Below are positions 15,377 to 24,407 of a stretch of DNA of 64,000 nt, piece by piece (positions within the stretch are counted from its first letter, which is position 1; the number at the start of each line of letters is the position of its first letter). Below the pieces are notes generated by a model. That model saw only the letters and a list, made by a program, of their open reading frames with translations. It had not been told where the DNA came from and did not search any database. Both the position numbers and the translations under genes were made by a program. The DNA comes from Allocatelliglobosispora scoriae (lineage in GTDB: Bacteria > Actinomycetota > Actinomycetes > Mycobacteriales > Micromonosporaceae), in NCBI RefSeq assembly GCF_014204945.1, contig NZ_JACHMN010000002.1, forward strand, positions 1,874,503-1,938,502, in the 5' to 3' direction.

Positions 15377-16201
15377 ATGCGCGTTTTCGCTGCTCCCCTC
15401 GTTCAGCGCACCTTCACCATGCGCCGCAACATGATCGTCCTGATCACCAGCTACGCGGTCTTCGTCCTGGCGGTCATCGTGGTGCCCCTGACCAGCGATC
15501 GGATCGAGCAGGTCACCCTCGGCCTGATCGGGGCCGTCTGCCTGATCGTCGTCGTCGCCGTCCTGCTGCACAGCTGGAGCGTCGGCCACCTCGCCCGGAC
15601 CGACGAGCTGCTCGTGGCCGAGGACGCCTTCATCGCGCCCTTCAGCACGGGTGCCAACGCCCTGGTACCGGTCGCATTCCTGCCCTTCCTGGCTGCGCTG
15701 ATCCCGCTCTTCGTCCGGGTCGATCCGGAGCAGGGCTGGGATCCGAGCCGGCTCGCCATCGTCGCGATCCTGATCGGCCTGTTCCTGACCGTCATCGTCG
15801 GCTACGGCATCGGGGTCTTCCGGGGCAACCACACGCTGGTGATCAGCCCGGTCGGCGTACAGGTGCCGCGCGCCTTCGGGTCCATGCTGGTGCCGTGGAC
15901 CGCGTTGGACGCCGAGACCGCTCTGCCACCGAGCAAGCGCGACGCCGTCGAGCTGGTCGTGACCGATCTCCGACAGGTGATCCGGCTCGGACCGGTCACG
16001 CCGCGCCGGGTGCTGCGGGTGCAGAGCTCCCTGGTCAACCAGGTGTTCCTCGGCGAGGTGCTCCGCTATTACGTCGAGCATCCGCAGCACCAGCCCGCGA
16101 TCGGCACGCAGGCCGAGCTGGACCGCCTCCATGCCGACCTCGCCGACGAGACCGCCCGCCCGGAGCGCGCCCCCTTCATCGCGTGGAGCACCCGCGGGTA
16201 A
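15377..16201 (+). CDS. Membrane protein with PH-like C-terminal domain (tandem paralogue 1)
   Basis: This 274-aa protein has four hydrophobic segments: two at about residues 20-65 and two at about 95-145 flanking an extramembrane stretch. A mainly beta C-terminal part follows (NHTLVISPVGVQVPRAFG, then VLRYYVEHPQHQPAIGT). The next gene has the same plan and matching blocks (LVLTPTGVRIPTAFG, LLRFYVEHPAQRPVIGT), so the two arose by tandem duplication. The C-terminal part resembles a PH-like fold, which is an inference. No function is known. Confidence 0.78.
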   Translation: MRVFAAPLVQRTFTMRRNMIVLITSYAVFVLAVIVVPLTSDRIEQVTLGLIGAVCLIVVVAVLLHSWSVGHLARTDELLVAEDAFIAPFSTGANALVPVAFLPFLAALIPLFVRVDPEQGWDPSRLAIVAILIGLFLTVIVGYGIGVFRGNHTLVISPVGVQVPRAFGSMLVPWTALDAETALPPSKRDAVELVVTDLRQVIRLGPVTPRRVLRVQSSLVNQVFLGEVLRYYVEHPQHQPAIGTQAELDRLHADLADETARPERAPFIAWSTRG

Positions 16202-16264
16202 GGCCCGCGCGAGTCGCCCGCAGCCCGCTCATCCGCGGCGCGGCGGCCCATGATCACGCAAGAA

Positions 16265-16311
16265 CCCTGTTTCCCGCCCCTCCGATGCAGTCGGAGGGGC
16301 AGGAAACAGGG
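16265..16311. repeat. Long inverted repeat D
   Basis: Arms 16265-16285 and 16291-16311 pair over 21 bp with one central mismatch around a 5-nt loop. Just outside are TGATCA-like sequences (near 16251) and GCGATCATTG. It lies between the two tandem paralogues, which run the same way, so it may end transcription of the first. Confidence 0.75.
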
Positions 16312-16389
16312 AGACAATGCGATCATTGCGCCCTCGCGCACCGGGCGTGAGCTGGGGCGCAGGGGTGTACCCGGCTGGCGGACATGATC

Positions 16390-16395
16390 TACCCT
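16390..16395 (+). promoter_or_regulatory. -10 box of a probable leaderless transcript
   Basis: TACCCT ends 6 nt before the ATG at 16402. This favours that ATG over the one at 16384. Confidence 0.55.
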
Positions 16396-16401
16396 GCTGC
16401 C

Positions 16402-17199
16402 ATGGCCACCCCCTCCCCTCGACCGCTGGCGGCGTCGCTGCGCCACATCCGGCGGTCCTACGCGGTCGTCGCGGCCGTCCTGGTCGCCTATCTCGGCAGC
16501 CAGATCGCCGCAGGGTGGTACGCCGGTCGGCACCCCGACATCTACATCGCCATGCGCTACCTGGTCCTGCTCGGCTGGGCGGTGCCGTTGCTCGCCGTCG
16601 GCGTGGTCTGGATCGCCTATCACCTGATCCGGGGTCAGCACCGCACACGCACGACGGAGATGCTGGTCAGCACCGTGGACGACGAGCCCGCGTTCGTGGT
16701 GCCCGCCGTCGTCCACCGGTGGTCGCTCACCCTGTTCGCCGTGCCGATCTCCTTCTCCTTCCAGCTCGGCATGCAGCTCAACGTGGTCGCCGCGGGGAAG
16801 GATGACGTGCTCAACCTGGTCACGATCGGGATCTGGTCGATGCTCATCGTGCCGATGCTCGGCTGCTACGCCCTCGGCCTGCGTCGGGGCAGCCAGCGGC
16901 TCGTGCTGACCCCGACCGGGGTGCGCATCCCGACCGCGTTCGGCTTCCGGTTCGCCGCCTGGGGCGAGCTCGCACCGGGTGGTCCGCTGCACCCGTCGAG
17001 CGACCGCGATCCCATCCTGCTCCGCTTTCACAGCCGACCGCTGGTGCTGCGCTTCTTCTCCAGCCTGGTGCGGCCGGACTTCGTCGCGGACCTGCTGCGC
17101 TTCTATGTCGAGCATCCGGCGCAGCGACCGGTGATCGGCACGGCCGACGAGTACGCCCGCATCCAGGTCACCGCCTCGCTGGAGCTGAGCAACGCATGA
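16402..17199 (+). CDS. Membrane protein with PH-like C-terminal domain (tandem paralogue 2)
   Basis: From the ATG at 16402 the protein is 265 aa. It has four hydrophobic helices in two pairs (VVAAVLVAYLGSQIAAGWYA, LVLLGWAVPLLAVGVVW, LTLFAVPISFSFQLGM, IWSMLIVPMLGCYALGL), then the conserved beta region and the C-terminal LLRFYVEHPAQRPVIGT block shared with the previous gene. The ATG at 16384 would add six residues but lies upstream of the -10 box. Its stop overlaps the ATG of a 40-codon remnant with the same C-terminal motif. The function is unknown. Confidence 0.78.
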   Translation: MATPSPRPLAASLRHIRRSYAVVAAVLVAYLGSQIAAGWYAGRHPDIYIAMRYLVLLGWAVPLLAVGVVWIAYHLIRGQHRTRTTEMLVSTVDDEPAFVVPAVVHRWSLTLFAVPISFSFQLGMQLNVVAAGKDDVLNLVTIGIWSMLIVPMLGCYALGLRRGSQRLVLTPTGVRIPTAFGFRFAAWGELAPGGPLHPSSDRDPILLRFHSRPLVLRFFSSLVRPDFVADLLRFYVEHPAQRPVIGTADEYARIQVTASLELSNA

Positions 17200-17318
17200 C
17201 CATCGCCGGGTTCCTGGCGCATGTGATCGGGCACTACACCGGGCATCCCGAGCACCGGTCGGCGATCGGGACGCCCGGCGAGTACGCCCGGCTCCGAGCT
17301 CAGCTCGGGATGTCGTAG
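17196..17318 (+). pseudogene. 40-codon remnant of a third tandem paralogue
   Basis: An open frame of 40 codons starts at the ATG overlapping the previous stop (ATGA). It encodes FLAHVIGHYTGHPEHRSAIG followed by TPGEYARL. This matches only the last 30-40 residues of the two upstream paralogues (FYVEHPAQRPVIGTADEYAR). The membrane domain is missing, so it is best read as the tail of a deleted third copy, although a translated microprotein cannot be excluded. It overlaps the convergent MmcQ-like gene by 19 bp. Confidence 0.7.
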
Positions 17319-17650
17319 AGCTTGACGAGCTTCTTCGGCGCTGTCCGGCGCCACGCCTCCACGACGAGTTCGTGCAGCTCGTCGGCGTCGACGGTGGACA
17401 GCTCCACGCGTACCCAACCGAATCTGCCCGTGTAGGCGGCGATGCTGAAGGTGTCGGGCCGGGCCGCGAGCAGCGCGGCCTGCTCTTCTTTGGAGGCCTT
17501 GACCGACATGGTCGGCGAACCCGGCGAGCCGGCGGCGAACATCTTGCCGTTGACCCGCAGGGTCGGGTGCCCCCACTCGGCGACCATGACCTCCTCGCCC
17601 CCGGGGAGGGCGAGGACCCAGTCACGGACCTGCTCGTAGGTGACGGTCAC
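17300..17650 (-). CDS. MmcQ/YjbR family protein
   Basis: This 116-aa protein has the features of the MmcQ/YjbR (CyaY-like fold) family: VRDWVLALPGGEEVMVAEWG at the N-terminus, LRVNGKMFAAG, then SIAAYTGRFGWVRVELSTVD and a final ELVVEAWRRTAPKKLV helix. Members are described as DNA-binding-like, but their role is not settled. The GTG start is 2 bp after the gcvT stop, so it is probably the second gene of a gcvT operon. Confidence 0.83.
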   Translation of the reverse strand: MTVTYEQVRDWVLALPGGEEVMVAEWGHPTLRVNGKMFAAGSPGSPTMSVKASKEEQAALLAARPDTFSIAAYTGRFGWVRVELSTVDADELHELVVEAWRRTAPKKLVKLYDIPS

Positions 17651-17652
17651 GG

Positions 17653-18762
17653 CTACTTGACCGAGGTGCTCACGAACGGGGGCTTGGTGACGGTCATGGC
17701 CGAGCGGCGACCGCGGACGTCGACCTCGACGGTGTCGCCCTCGGCGAGCTCGGCCGCCGTGTCGAGCAGGGCGAGCGCGATGCCGGCCTTGCGGGTCGGC
17801 GAGAAGGTGCCCGAGGTGATCTCGCCGACGACCTCGTCGCCGCGGTAGACGGTCATGTGGGCGCGCGGGATGCCCCGGTCGGTGGCGACGAGCCCGCGCA
17901 GCGAGCGGCGCGGACCGGCGGCCTTCTCCGCCAGCAGCACGTCGCGGCCCCAGAAGGCGGGCTTGGACCAGCCGACGGCCCAGCCGGAGCGGGCCTGGAC
18001 GGGCGTGATGTCGAGGGAGAGGTCCTGGCCGTGCAGCGGGTAGCCCATCTCGGTCCGCAGCGTGTCCCGAGCACCGAGCCCACACGCCCGCGCCTCGATC
18101 CCCGTGCTGAAGAGGGCATCCCAGACCGCGAGCGCGTCGGCGGACGGGACGACCAGCTCGTAGCCGTGCTCGCCGGTGTAGCCGGTGCGGCAGACGGTCA
18201 GCTCGACCCCGCCCAGCGTCGCGGTCTCGAAGCTCATGTACTCATGGTCCACCGGCAGGCCGAGCAGCGTGAGCAGCTCCGCCGACTTGGGACCCTGGAT
18301 CGCGAGGACCGCGTAGTCGCGGTGCTCGTTGGTGATCGTGATCCCCTCGGGCGCACCGGCCTGGAGCAGCTCCACCACGCGGGTGGTGTTCGCCGCGTTG
18401 GGGATCAGGAAGACATGGTCGTCGCTGTGCAGATAGGCGATGATGTCATCGACCACACCGCCGGTGGCGTCATCGCAGCAGAGCGTGTATTGCGCCTTGC
18501 CCGGTTTGATCCGGTCGAGGTCGTTCGTGAGGCACGCATTGACGTAGGCCGCGGCACCGGATCCGGTGAGGCGGGCCTTGCCGAGGTGGGAGACATCGAA
18601 GATTCCGACACTTTCCCGGGTTGCCGTGTGCTCGCGGATCACGCCACCACCGGCATACTCGATGGGCATTTGCCACCCACCGAACGGGGCAAACTTCGCA
18701 CCAAGGGCAATATGCCGAGCGTGCAGCGGTGACTCCAGAAGAGCCGTATATGCCTCAGTCAT
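17653..18762 (-). CDS. gcvT: Glycine cleavage system T protein (aminomethyltransferase)
   Basis: This 369-aa enzyme moves the methylene of the H-protein-bound aminomethyl group to tetrahydrofolate, releasing ammonia. GcvT features include [20 protein letters not shown] at the start, [29 protein letters not shown] in the middle, [19 protein letters not shown] and the C-terminal [20 protein letters not shown]. An upstream ATG would add 13 residues, but the -10 box TAAGTT lies between the two starts, so the ATG at 18762 is used. Other gcv genes are not in the window. Confidence 0.93.
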   Translation of the reverse strand: MTEAYTALLESPLHARHIALGAKFAPFGGWQMPIEYAGGGVIREHTATRESVGIFDVSHLGKARLTGSGAAAYVNACLTNDLDRIKPGKAQYTLCCDDATGGVVDDIIAYLHSDDHVFLIPNAANTTRVVELLQAGAPEGITITNEHRDYAVLAIQGPKSAELLTLLGLPVDHEYMSFETATLGGVELTVCRTGYTGEHGYELVVPSADALAVWDALFSTGIEARACGLGARDTLRTEMGYPLHGQDLSLDITPVQARSGWAVGWSKPAFWGRDVLLAEKAAGPRRSLRGLVATDRGIPRAHMTVYRGDEVVGEITSGTFSPTRKAGIALALLDTAAELAEGDTVEVDVRGRRSAMTVTKPPFVSTSVK

Positions 18763-18769
18763 GGGTGGG

Positions 18770-18775
18770 AACTTA
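18770..18775 (-). promoter_or_regulatory. -10 box of a probable leaderless transcript
   Basis: On the minus strand TAAGTT lies 7 nt before the gcvT ATG at 18762, and it decides the start. Confidence 0.55.
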
Positions 18776-18836
18776 CCCGGGGTCCACGATGTGGATAGCA
18801 TCGGCAGGTCAGATCACTACCGATTCGGAGTCCCGT

Positions 18837-20396
18837 GTGACCACCTCCGCAGCAACCCTGAGCCTGTTCGACACCGACCCCGCGGAACTCGCGGTCGACG
18901 CAGTGGTGATCGGCGTGCACAGCCCCGGCGATTCCGACGGCAAGCCAGGTGATCTGCTGCTCGCTTCGGGGGCGGAGAGCATCGCGGCTGCCTTCGAAGG
19001 CAGGCTGAGCGCCACGCTGAGCCTGCTCGGCGCCACCGGCAGCGTCGGCGAGGTCACCAAACTCGCCACGCTCGGCGCCGTCACCGCACCGCTCGTCGTC
19101 GCCGTCGGCCTCGGGCCGGAACCCACCGGCGCCGCCCCCGCCACCGAGACCCTCCGCCGCGCCGCCGGCAACGTCATCCGGGCCCTCGCCGGGTGCGAGC
19201 GCGTCGCCTTCGCCCTGCCCCTCTCCGACGACGAGGCCGAGCCGGTCACCCCGGCCCTGCGCGCACTCACCGAGGGGGCGCTGCTCGGCGGCTACCGCTT
19301 CTTCGGCTACAAGTCACAGCCCGCCAAGGGGCTGCGGGCCCCGGTCGGCGCCGTCGCCGTCCTCGTCTCCGACGCCGCCGACACCGACGCGCAGGCCGAG
19401 CTGACCCGTGCGGCGATCGTGGGCGCGGCGGTCGCGCGTACTCGCGACTGGGTCAACGTGCCCGCCAACCAGCTCACCCCGCCGGTCTTCGCCGACCAGG
19501 TCGCGGCCGCCGCCCGCGAGGCCGGCCTCGACGTCGAGGTCCTCGACGAGAAGGCGCTCCGCGAGGGCGGTTACGGCGGCATCATCGCCGTCGGCGACGG
19601 CTCGGAGGCAAAACCTCGGCTGGTACGCCTGCACTACAAGCCCGAGAACGCCGGCACCCGGGTGGCGCTGATCGGCAAGGGCATCACCTTCGACACCGGT
19701 GGCGTCTCGATCAAGCCCGCTCAGGGCATGTGGGAGATGAAGTCGGACATGTCGGGTGCTGCCGCGGTGGCGTCCACCATGATCGCGATCAGCGCGCTGA
19801 AGCCCGCCGTCGAGGTCGTCGCCTACATCCCGATGGCGGAGAACATGCTCTCCGGCACGGCGTACCGGCCGGGTGACGTGGTCACCATGCGCAACGGCAA
19901 GCGGGTCGAGGTGCTCAACACCGACGCCGAGGGCCGCATGATCCTCGGCGACGCGATGGCCCGCGCCTGCGAGGACAACCCGGCCTACCTGCTGGAGACC
20001 TCCACGCTCACCGGCGGCCAGGTGATCGCACTCGGCAAGAAGATCTCCGGGCTGATGGGCACCGAGTCCCTGACCGCCCGGATCAAGGCGGCGGGTGACG
20101 AGGTCGGCGAGCCCGGCTGGCCGATGCCGCTGCCCGACGAGATCCGCAAGACGATGGAGTCCGACGTCGCCGACATCCTGCAGGTCAGCGCAGGCATGGA
20201 GCGGTCGGGCCACATGCTGCAGGGCGGCATCTTCCTGCGCGAGTTCGTGGCCGACGGCGTCGACTGGGCGCACATCGACATCGCCGGGCCCTCCTTCAAC
20301 TCGGGCGAGGCGAGCGGGTACCTGACGAAGGGCGGCACCGGGGTGCCCGTACGGACCCTGATCGCCATGGTGGAGGACATCGCCGCCAACGGATAG
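18837..20396 (+). CDS. pepA: Leucyl aminopeptidase (M17 family)
   Basis: This 519-aa cytosolic metalloaminopeptidase removes N-terminal residues from peptides. The M17 signature NTDAEGRMILGDAMARA sits near residue 360 with its two-metal ligands, preceded by GKGITFDTGGVSIKP and KSDMSGAAAV, which supply the other ligands and the active-site Lys. The N-terminal domain (about 170 aa) is the variable domain usual in the family. The GTG at 18837 has a GGAG 4-5 nt upstream. It is divergent from gcvT and is followed by a hairpin terminator. Confidence 0.94.
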   Translation: MTTSAATLSLFDTDPAELAVDAVVIGVHSPGDSDGKPGDLLLASGAESIAAAFEGRLSATLSLLGATGSVGEVTKLATLGAVTAPLVVAVGLGPEPTGAAPATETLRRAAGNVIRALAGCERVAFALPLSDDEAEPVTPALRALTEGALLGGYRFFGYKSQPAKGLRAPVGAVAVLVSDAADTDAQAELTRAAIVGAAVARTRDWVNVPANQLTPPVFADQVAAAAREAGLDVEVLDEKALREGGYGGIIAVGDGSEAKPRLVRLHYKPENAGTRVALIGKGITFDTGGVSIKPAQGMWEMKSDMSGAAAVASTMIAISALKPAVEVVAYIPMAENMLSGTAYRPGDVVTMRNGKRVEVLNTDAEGRMILGDAMARACEDNPAYLLETSTLTGGQVIALGKKISGLMGTESLTARIKAAGDEVGEPGWPMPLPDEIRKTMESDVADILQVSAGMERSGHMLQGGIFLREFVADGVDWAHIDIAGPSFNSGEASGYLTKGGTGVPVRTLIAMVEDIAANG

Positions 20397-20406
20397 GCGA
20401 AGCGCG

Positions 20407-20431
20407 CCCCCTCAGCGGTCGGCTGAGGGGG
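20407..20431. terminator. Hairpin terminator between convergent genes
   Basis: A 10-bp perfect stem (20407-20416 with 20422-20431) lies between the pepA stop and the end of the convergent small gene. It could act on both strands. Confidence 0.65.
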
Positions 20432-20435
20432 CCGC

Positions 20436-20750
20436 TCAGCGGCCGCGCCGACGTTCGTTGTAATCGCGCATCCGCTGCGGATAGCCGGTCAGCTTCACGT
20501 CATAGACGGGAATGTTGAGCCGCTTGCCGAACTGCCACGCCGCGCCGGGGTCGCTGACCCGGCGGCGGGTCCACTCACCATCGTGGGCGATGAGGATGAC
20601 GGTGGTCTCGGTGACCGTCGTCTTCGGTTCGATGAAGGCCTCGACCCCATAACGCGTACGCACGAAGTTCTCAAGATGTGCGAGATCTGCGTTGATTGTC
20701 TGCCTCACGGGTGAGCGATCGTTGTCGAACAGGCGTCGCAACCAGCCCAC
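20436..20750 (-). CDS. Conserved actinobacterial hypothetical protein
   Basis: From the GTG at 20750 this is a 104-aa basic protein starting MGWLRRLFDND, with a VTETTVILIAHDGEWTRRRV hairpin and the C-terminal QRMRDYNERRRGR. It has no transmembrane helix beyond a short amphipathic start. GGGAGG lies 5 nt before this GTG. A GTG at 20768 and an ATG at 20804 are in-frame alternatives, adding 6 or 18 residues. Homologues are common in actinobacteria next to lpd, with no known function. Confidence 0.7.
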   Translation of the reverse strand: MGWLRRLFDNDRSPVRQTINADLAHLENFVRTRYGVEAFIEPKTTVTETTVILIAHDGEWTRRRVSDPGAAWQFGKRLNIPVYDVKLTGYPQRMRDYNERRRGR

Positions 20751-20940
20751 CAATGCCTCCCACGTCACGGTTTCAGCGCTCCCAGTGTAGGGCGGCGCGC
20801 ACATAGGTTACTGAGGAGAACGTGGTCTTGGGCACCTCTGTGCGCGGGGACGGTCTTTAAGTGACAAGATGACCGGAGATGAGGTGCCCGGCCGATCGTC
20901 GCGGCACGCATGCAGCCAGATGCGACGTGGGAGATGTGAC

Positions 20941-22317
20941 GTGAGCGACACGTTCGACGTAGTGATTCTCGGTGGGGGCAGCGGTGGCTACGCGACCGCG
21001 CTCCGTGCAGCACAGCTCAACCTGAGCGTCGTGCTCATCGAGAAGGACAAGCTGGGCGGCACCTGCCTGCACCGCGGCTGCATCCCGACCAAGGCTCTGC
21101 TGCACGCCGGCGAGGTCGCCGACCAGACCCGCGAGGCGGAGGCCTTCGGCATCAAGGCCGAGTTCCTCGGTGTCGACATGAAGGGCGTCAACACCTACAA
21201 GGACGACATCGTCGGCAAGCTCTACAAGGGTCTCCAAGGTCTGATCAAGTCGGCCAAGGTGACCTACGTGGAGGGCACCGGCACGCTCGTGGCGCCCAAT
21301 GTGGTCGAGGTCGCGGGCACCCGTTACACGGGCCGCAACATCGTGCTCGCCACCGGCTCGTACTCCAAGACCATCCCAGGCCTCGAGGTCGACGGGGTGA
21401 AGGTGCTCGCCAGCGAGCACGCCCTCGTGCTGGACAAGCTCCCCGCGAGCGCGATCGTGCTCGGCGGCGGCGTCATCGGCGTCGAGTTCGCGAGCGCCTG
21501 GAAGTCCCTCGGCTCGGACGTGACGATCGTCGAGGCGCTGCCCCGACTGGTCGCCGCCGAGGACGCGGACATCAGCAAGCAGCTCGAGCGCACCTTCCGC
21601 AAGCGCGGCATCGGCTTCAAGGTGGGCAAGCCCTTCGAGAAGCTCGAGAAGACCGACACCGGCGTCAAGGTCACGATCGCGGGCGGCGAGGTCCTCGAGG
21701 CCGAGGTGCTGCTCGTCGCGGTCGGCCGCGGCCCCTCCACCGCAAACTGCGGCTATGAGGCCCAGGGCGTCAAGATGGAGCGTGGCTTCGTCCTCACCGA
21801 CGAGCGCCTGCGCACCAACGTGCCCAACGTCTTCGCCGTCGGCGACATCGTCCCCGGCCTGCAGCTCGCGCACCGCGGCTTCGCCCAGGGCATCTTCGTC
21901 GCCGAGGAGATCGGTGGCCTCAACCCGCCGGTCATCGTCGAGTCGGGCATCCCGCGCGTCACCTACTGCGACCCCGAGATCGCGTCGGTCGGCATCACCG
22001 AGGCCCAGGCCAAGGAGAAGTACGGCGACGACAAGGTCAAGTCGCTCAACTACAACCTCGGCGGCAACGGCAAGAGCGGCATCCTCAAGACGCAGGGCTT
22101 CGTCAAGCTCGTCAGCGTCGTCGACGGGCCGGTCGTCGGCGTCCACATGATCGGCGCGCGCATGGGTGAGCAGGTCGGCGAGGCCGCGCTCATCGTCAAC
22201 TGGGAGGCTTTCCCGGCCGAGGTCGCGCAGCTGATCCACGCTCACCCGACGCAAAACGAGGCTCTGGGCGAGGCGCACCTGGCGCTCGCCGGCAAGCCGC
22301 TGCACGCCCACGCCTGA
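20941..22317 (+). CDS. lpd: Dihydrolipoyl dehydrogenase (E3)
   Basis: This 458-aa flavoenzyme reoxidises dihydrolipoamide on E2 or H-protein with NAD+. The FAD-binding [14 protein letters not shown] motif is near the N-terminus, and the redox disulfide is in [16 protein letters not shown] binding is at [18 protein letters not shown], the second FAD contact at [15 protein letters not shown], and the catalytic His-Glu pair at [12 protein letters not shown] near the end. The GTG at 20941 follows GGGAG. sucB starts 35 bp downstream, so E3 and E2 are co-transcribed. Confidence 0.96.
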   Translation: MSDTFDVVILGGGSGGYATALRAAQLNLSVVLIEKDKLGGTCLHRGCIPTKALLHAGEVADQTREAEAFGIKAEFLGVDMKGVNTYKDDIVGKLYKGLQGLIKSAKVTYVEGTGTLVAPNVVEVAGTRYTGRNIVLATGSYSKTIPGLEVDGVKVLASEHALVLDKLPASAIVLGGGVIGVEFASAWKSLGSDVTIVEALPRLVAAEDADISKQLERTFRKRGIGFKVGKPFEKLEKTDTGVKVTIAGGEVLEAEVLLVAVGRGPSTANCGYEAQGVKMERGFVLTDERLRTNVPNVFAVGDIVPGLQLAHRGFAQGIFVAEEIGGLNPPVIVESGIPRVTYCDPEIASVGITEAQAKEKYGDDKVKSLNYNLGGNGKSGILKTQGFVKLVSVVDGPVVGVHMIGARMGEQVGEAALIVNWEAFPAEVAQLIHAHPTQNEALGEAHLALAGKPLHAHA

Positions 22318-22352
22318 GAACTCATCGGATTGATCACAAGGAGATAGCTGAG

Positions 22353-24164
22353 ATGCCGGTATCGGTCACCATGCCGCGCCTCGGGGAGAGCGTCACCGAG
22401 GGCACCGTCACCCGCTGGCTGAAGCAGGAGGGGGACCGGGTCGAGGTCGACGAGCCGCTGCTCGAGGTCTCCACCGACAAGGTCGACACCGAGATCCCCT
22501 CCCCTGCGGCGGGCATCCTGACGAAGATCGTTGTCGGTGAGGACGAGACGGCCGAGGTCGGCAGCGAGCTCGCCGTCATCTCCGACTCCGACGAGCCCGC
22601 CGCCGAGGCCGCACCGGCTCCGGCTGCTCCGGCGGAGGCTCCGGCCGCCGAGCCGGTGGAGGCCGCGCCTGCCGAGGCCGCCCCCGCCGAGGACGCTCCC
22701 GCCGAGGCTGCTCCCGCCGCCGAGGCCGCGCCTGCGGCTCCGGCCGCTGAGGCCGCCGCGCCGGCCGGCTCCGGCGGTTCCACGCCGGTGACGCTGCCCG
22801 CACTGGGCGAGAGCGTCACCGAGGGCACCGTCACTCGCTGGCTCAAGGCGGTCGGCGACAGCGTCGAGGTCGACGAGCCGCTGCTCGAGGTCTCCACCGA
22901 CAAGGTCGACACCGAGATCCCGTCGCCGGTTGCGGGCACCCTGCTGGAGATCAAGGTCGCCGAGGACGAGACCGCACCGGTCGGCGCGACGCTCGCGGTG
23001 ATCGGCACCGCCGGTGCCGCTCCTGCCGCTCCTGCCGCTGCTCCCGCCCAGACGCCTGCCCCGGCCGCTCCGGCCGCCGCGCCGGCTCCGGCCGCCGCTG
23101 CTCCGGCTGCTCAGCCCGCGGCACCGGCCGCGCCCGCAGCGCAGCCCGCAGCACCTGCTCCCCAGCCGGCAGCTCCTGCTGTCCAGCCCGCGCCGGTCGC
23201 AGCAGCGCCCGCTGCGGCTCCGGCCGGCGCGCCGAGCGGCGACGGCTACGTCACCCCGCTCGTCCGCAAGCTCGCGGCCGAGCACGGCGTCGCCCTCGCC
23301 ACCCTGACGGGTACGGGCGTCGGCGGCCGCATCCGCAAGCAGGATGTGCTCGACGCCGCTGAGAAGGCGAAGGCACCCGCCGCAGCCGCACCGGCGACGG
23401 CAGCCAAGGCCCCGGCCAAGGCGGCAGCCGAGCCGAGCCCGCTGCGGGGCCGGACCGAGAAGATGTCCCGGATGCGCTCGCTCATCGCGCAGCGCATGGT
23501 GGAGTCGCTGCAGATCTCCGCGCAGCTCACCACGGTCGTCGAGGTGGACATCACCAAGATCGCCAAGCTGCGGGACCAGGCGAAGGGCGACTTCCTCGCC
23601 AAGCACGGCGTGAAGCTGTCCTACCTGCCGTTCTTCGCCCTGGCCGCGGTCGAGGCGCTGCGGATCTACCCGACCGTCAACGCGCAGATCGACCAGGAAG
23701 CCGGCACGATCACCTATCACGACGCCGAGCACCTGGGCATGGCCGTCGACACCGACCGGGGCCTGATGGTGCCGGTGATCCGCAACGCGGGCGACCTCAA
23801 CCTCGCCGGTATGGCGAAGCGGATCGGCGAGGCCGCCGAGCGGACCCGCACCGGCAAGATCAGCCCGGACGAGCTGTCGGGCGGCACCTTCACGCTGACC
23901 AACACGGGCAGCCGGGGTGCCCTCTTCGACACGCCGATCATCAACCAGCCGCAGGTCGCGATCCTCGGCACCGGCGCGGTCGTCAAGCGCGCGGTCGTGG
24001 TGGACGACCCGGACCTCGGCGAGCTGATCCTGCCTCGCTTCATGGTCTACCTGGCACTCTCCTACGACCACCGGCTGGTGGACGGCGCCGACGCCGCCCG
24101 TTTCCTCAGCTCGATCAAGGAGCGCCTGGAGGGCGGCAACTTCGAGGCCGACCTAGGCCTGTAA
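22353..24164 (+). CDS. sucB: Dihydrolipoyllysine acyltransferase E2 with two lipoyl domains
   Basis: This 603-aa E2 core contains two lipoyl domains with lipoyl-lysines at Lys43 and Lys184 (both in [12 protein letters not shown]), joined by long Ala/Pro/Glu linkers. An E3-binding domain follows ([20 protein letters not shown]), then the catalytic domain with active-site [16 protein letters not shown]. Databases usually call it SucB. In M. tuberculosis the syntenic gene (dlaT, Rv2215) works in pyruvate dehydrogenase, and this may hold here. AAGGAG precedes the ATG. lpd is directly upstream, and lipB and lipA, which modify it, lie 4-7 kb downstream. Confidence 0.93.
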   Translation: MPVSVTMPRLGESVTEGTVTRWLKQEGDRVEVDEPLLEVSTDKVDTEIPSPAAGILTKIVVGEDETAEVGSELAVISDSDEPAAEAAPAPAAPAEAPAAEPVEAAPAEAAPAEDAPAEAAPAAEAAPAAPAAEAAAPAGSGGSTPVTLPALGESVTEGTVTRWLKAVGDSVEVDEPLLEVSTDKVDTEIPSPVAGTLLEIKVAEDETAPVGATLAVIGTAGAAPAAPAAAPAQTPAPAAPAAAPAPAAAAPAAQPAAPAAPAAQPAAPAPQPAAPAVQPAPVAAAPAAAPAGAPSGDGYVTPLVRKLAAEHGVALATLTGTGVGGRIRKQDVLDAAEKAKAPAAAAPATAAKAPAKAAAEPSPLRGRTEKMSRMRSLIAQRMVESLQISAQLTTVVEVDITKIAKLRDQAKGDFLAKHGVKLSYLPFFALAAVEALRIYPTVNAQIDQEAGTITYHDAEHLGMAVDTDRGLMVPVIRNAGDLNLAGMAKRIGEAAERTRTGKISPDELSGGTFTLTNTGSRGALFDTPIINQPQVAILGTGAVVKRAVVVDDPDLGELILPRFMVYLALSYDHRLVDGADAARFLSSIKERLEGGNFEADLGL

Positions 24165-24173
24165 GCACGCGAT

Positions 24174-24211
24174 GGTGAGGGGCGCTCCGCGATTGCGGAG
24201 CGCCCCTCACC
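24174..24211 (+). terminator. Strong hairpin terminator after sucB
   Basis: A 17-bp perfect stem (24174-24190 with 24195-24211) with a GATT loop lies 10 bp after the sucB stop. Confidence 0.75.
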
Positions 24212-24265
24212 CGTTCTTCACGTGTATCCAAGATCGCGCCCCTTCCGGGAAAGTCGGCGCTCGCG

Positions 24266-24352
24266 CCTGCATGATCGCGCTGTTTCCCGGAAATAAGGCG
24301 CTCACCCGGCGCGCGAGGGGCCTGTTTCCGGGAAGCAGCGCGATCATGCAGG
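24266..24352. repeat. Long inverted repeat E
   Basis: Arms 24266-24293 and 24325-24352 pair over 28 bp with one mismatch, and each contains TGATCGCGC or its complement. A third partial copy of the TTCCGGGAAA part occurs at 24244-24253. It lies downstream of the sucB terminator, in DNA without a gene. Confidence 0.75.
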
Positions 24353-24374
24353 CTCGGCCCGGGCCGAGCTGATC

Positions 24375-24403
24375 AAGATCGGCGCAACTCTTGAAGAGTT
24401 GGT
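24375..24403 (+). repeat. Repeat family A, copy 3
   Basis: The exact core palindrome CAACTCTTGAAGAGTTG is at 24385-24401 with the usual AGATCGGCG flank. The IS element begins 7 bp after the core, and its TAA target duplication lies only 4 bp from it. Confidence 0.8.
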
Positions 24404-24407
24404 CTAA

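Noticed and set aside
13181-16132. A 983-codon open frame on the minus strand
   Set aside because: It lies antisense to the cobS end, the intein-containing radical-SAM gene and paralogue 1, and its translation is low complexity. Those plus-strand genes have full signatures.
18763-18801. Upstream ATG of gcvT
   Set aside because: The -10 box of the gene lies between this ATG and the next, and GcvT proteins normally start close to the SPLHARH segment.
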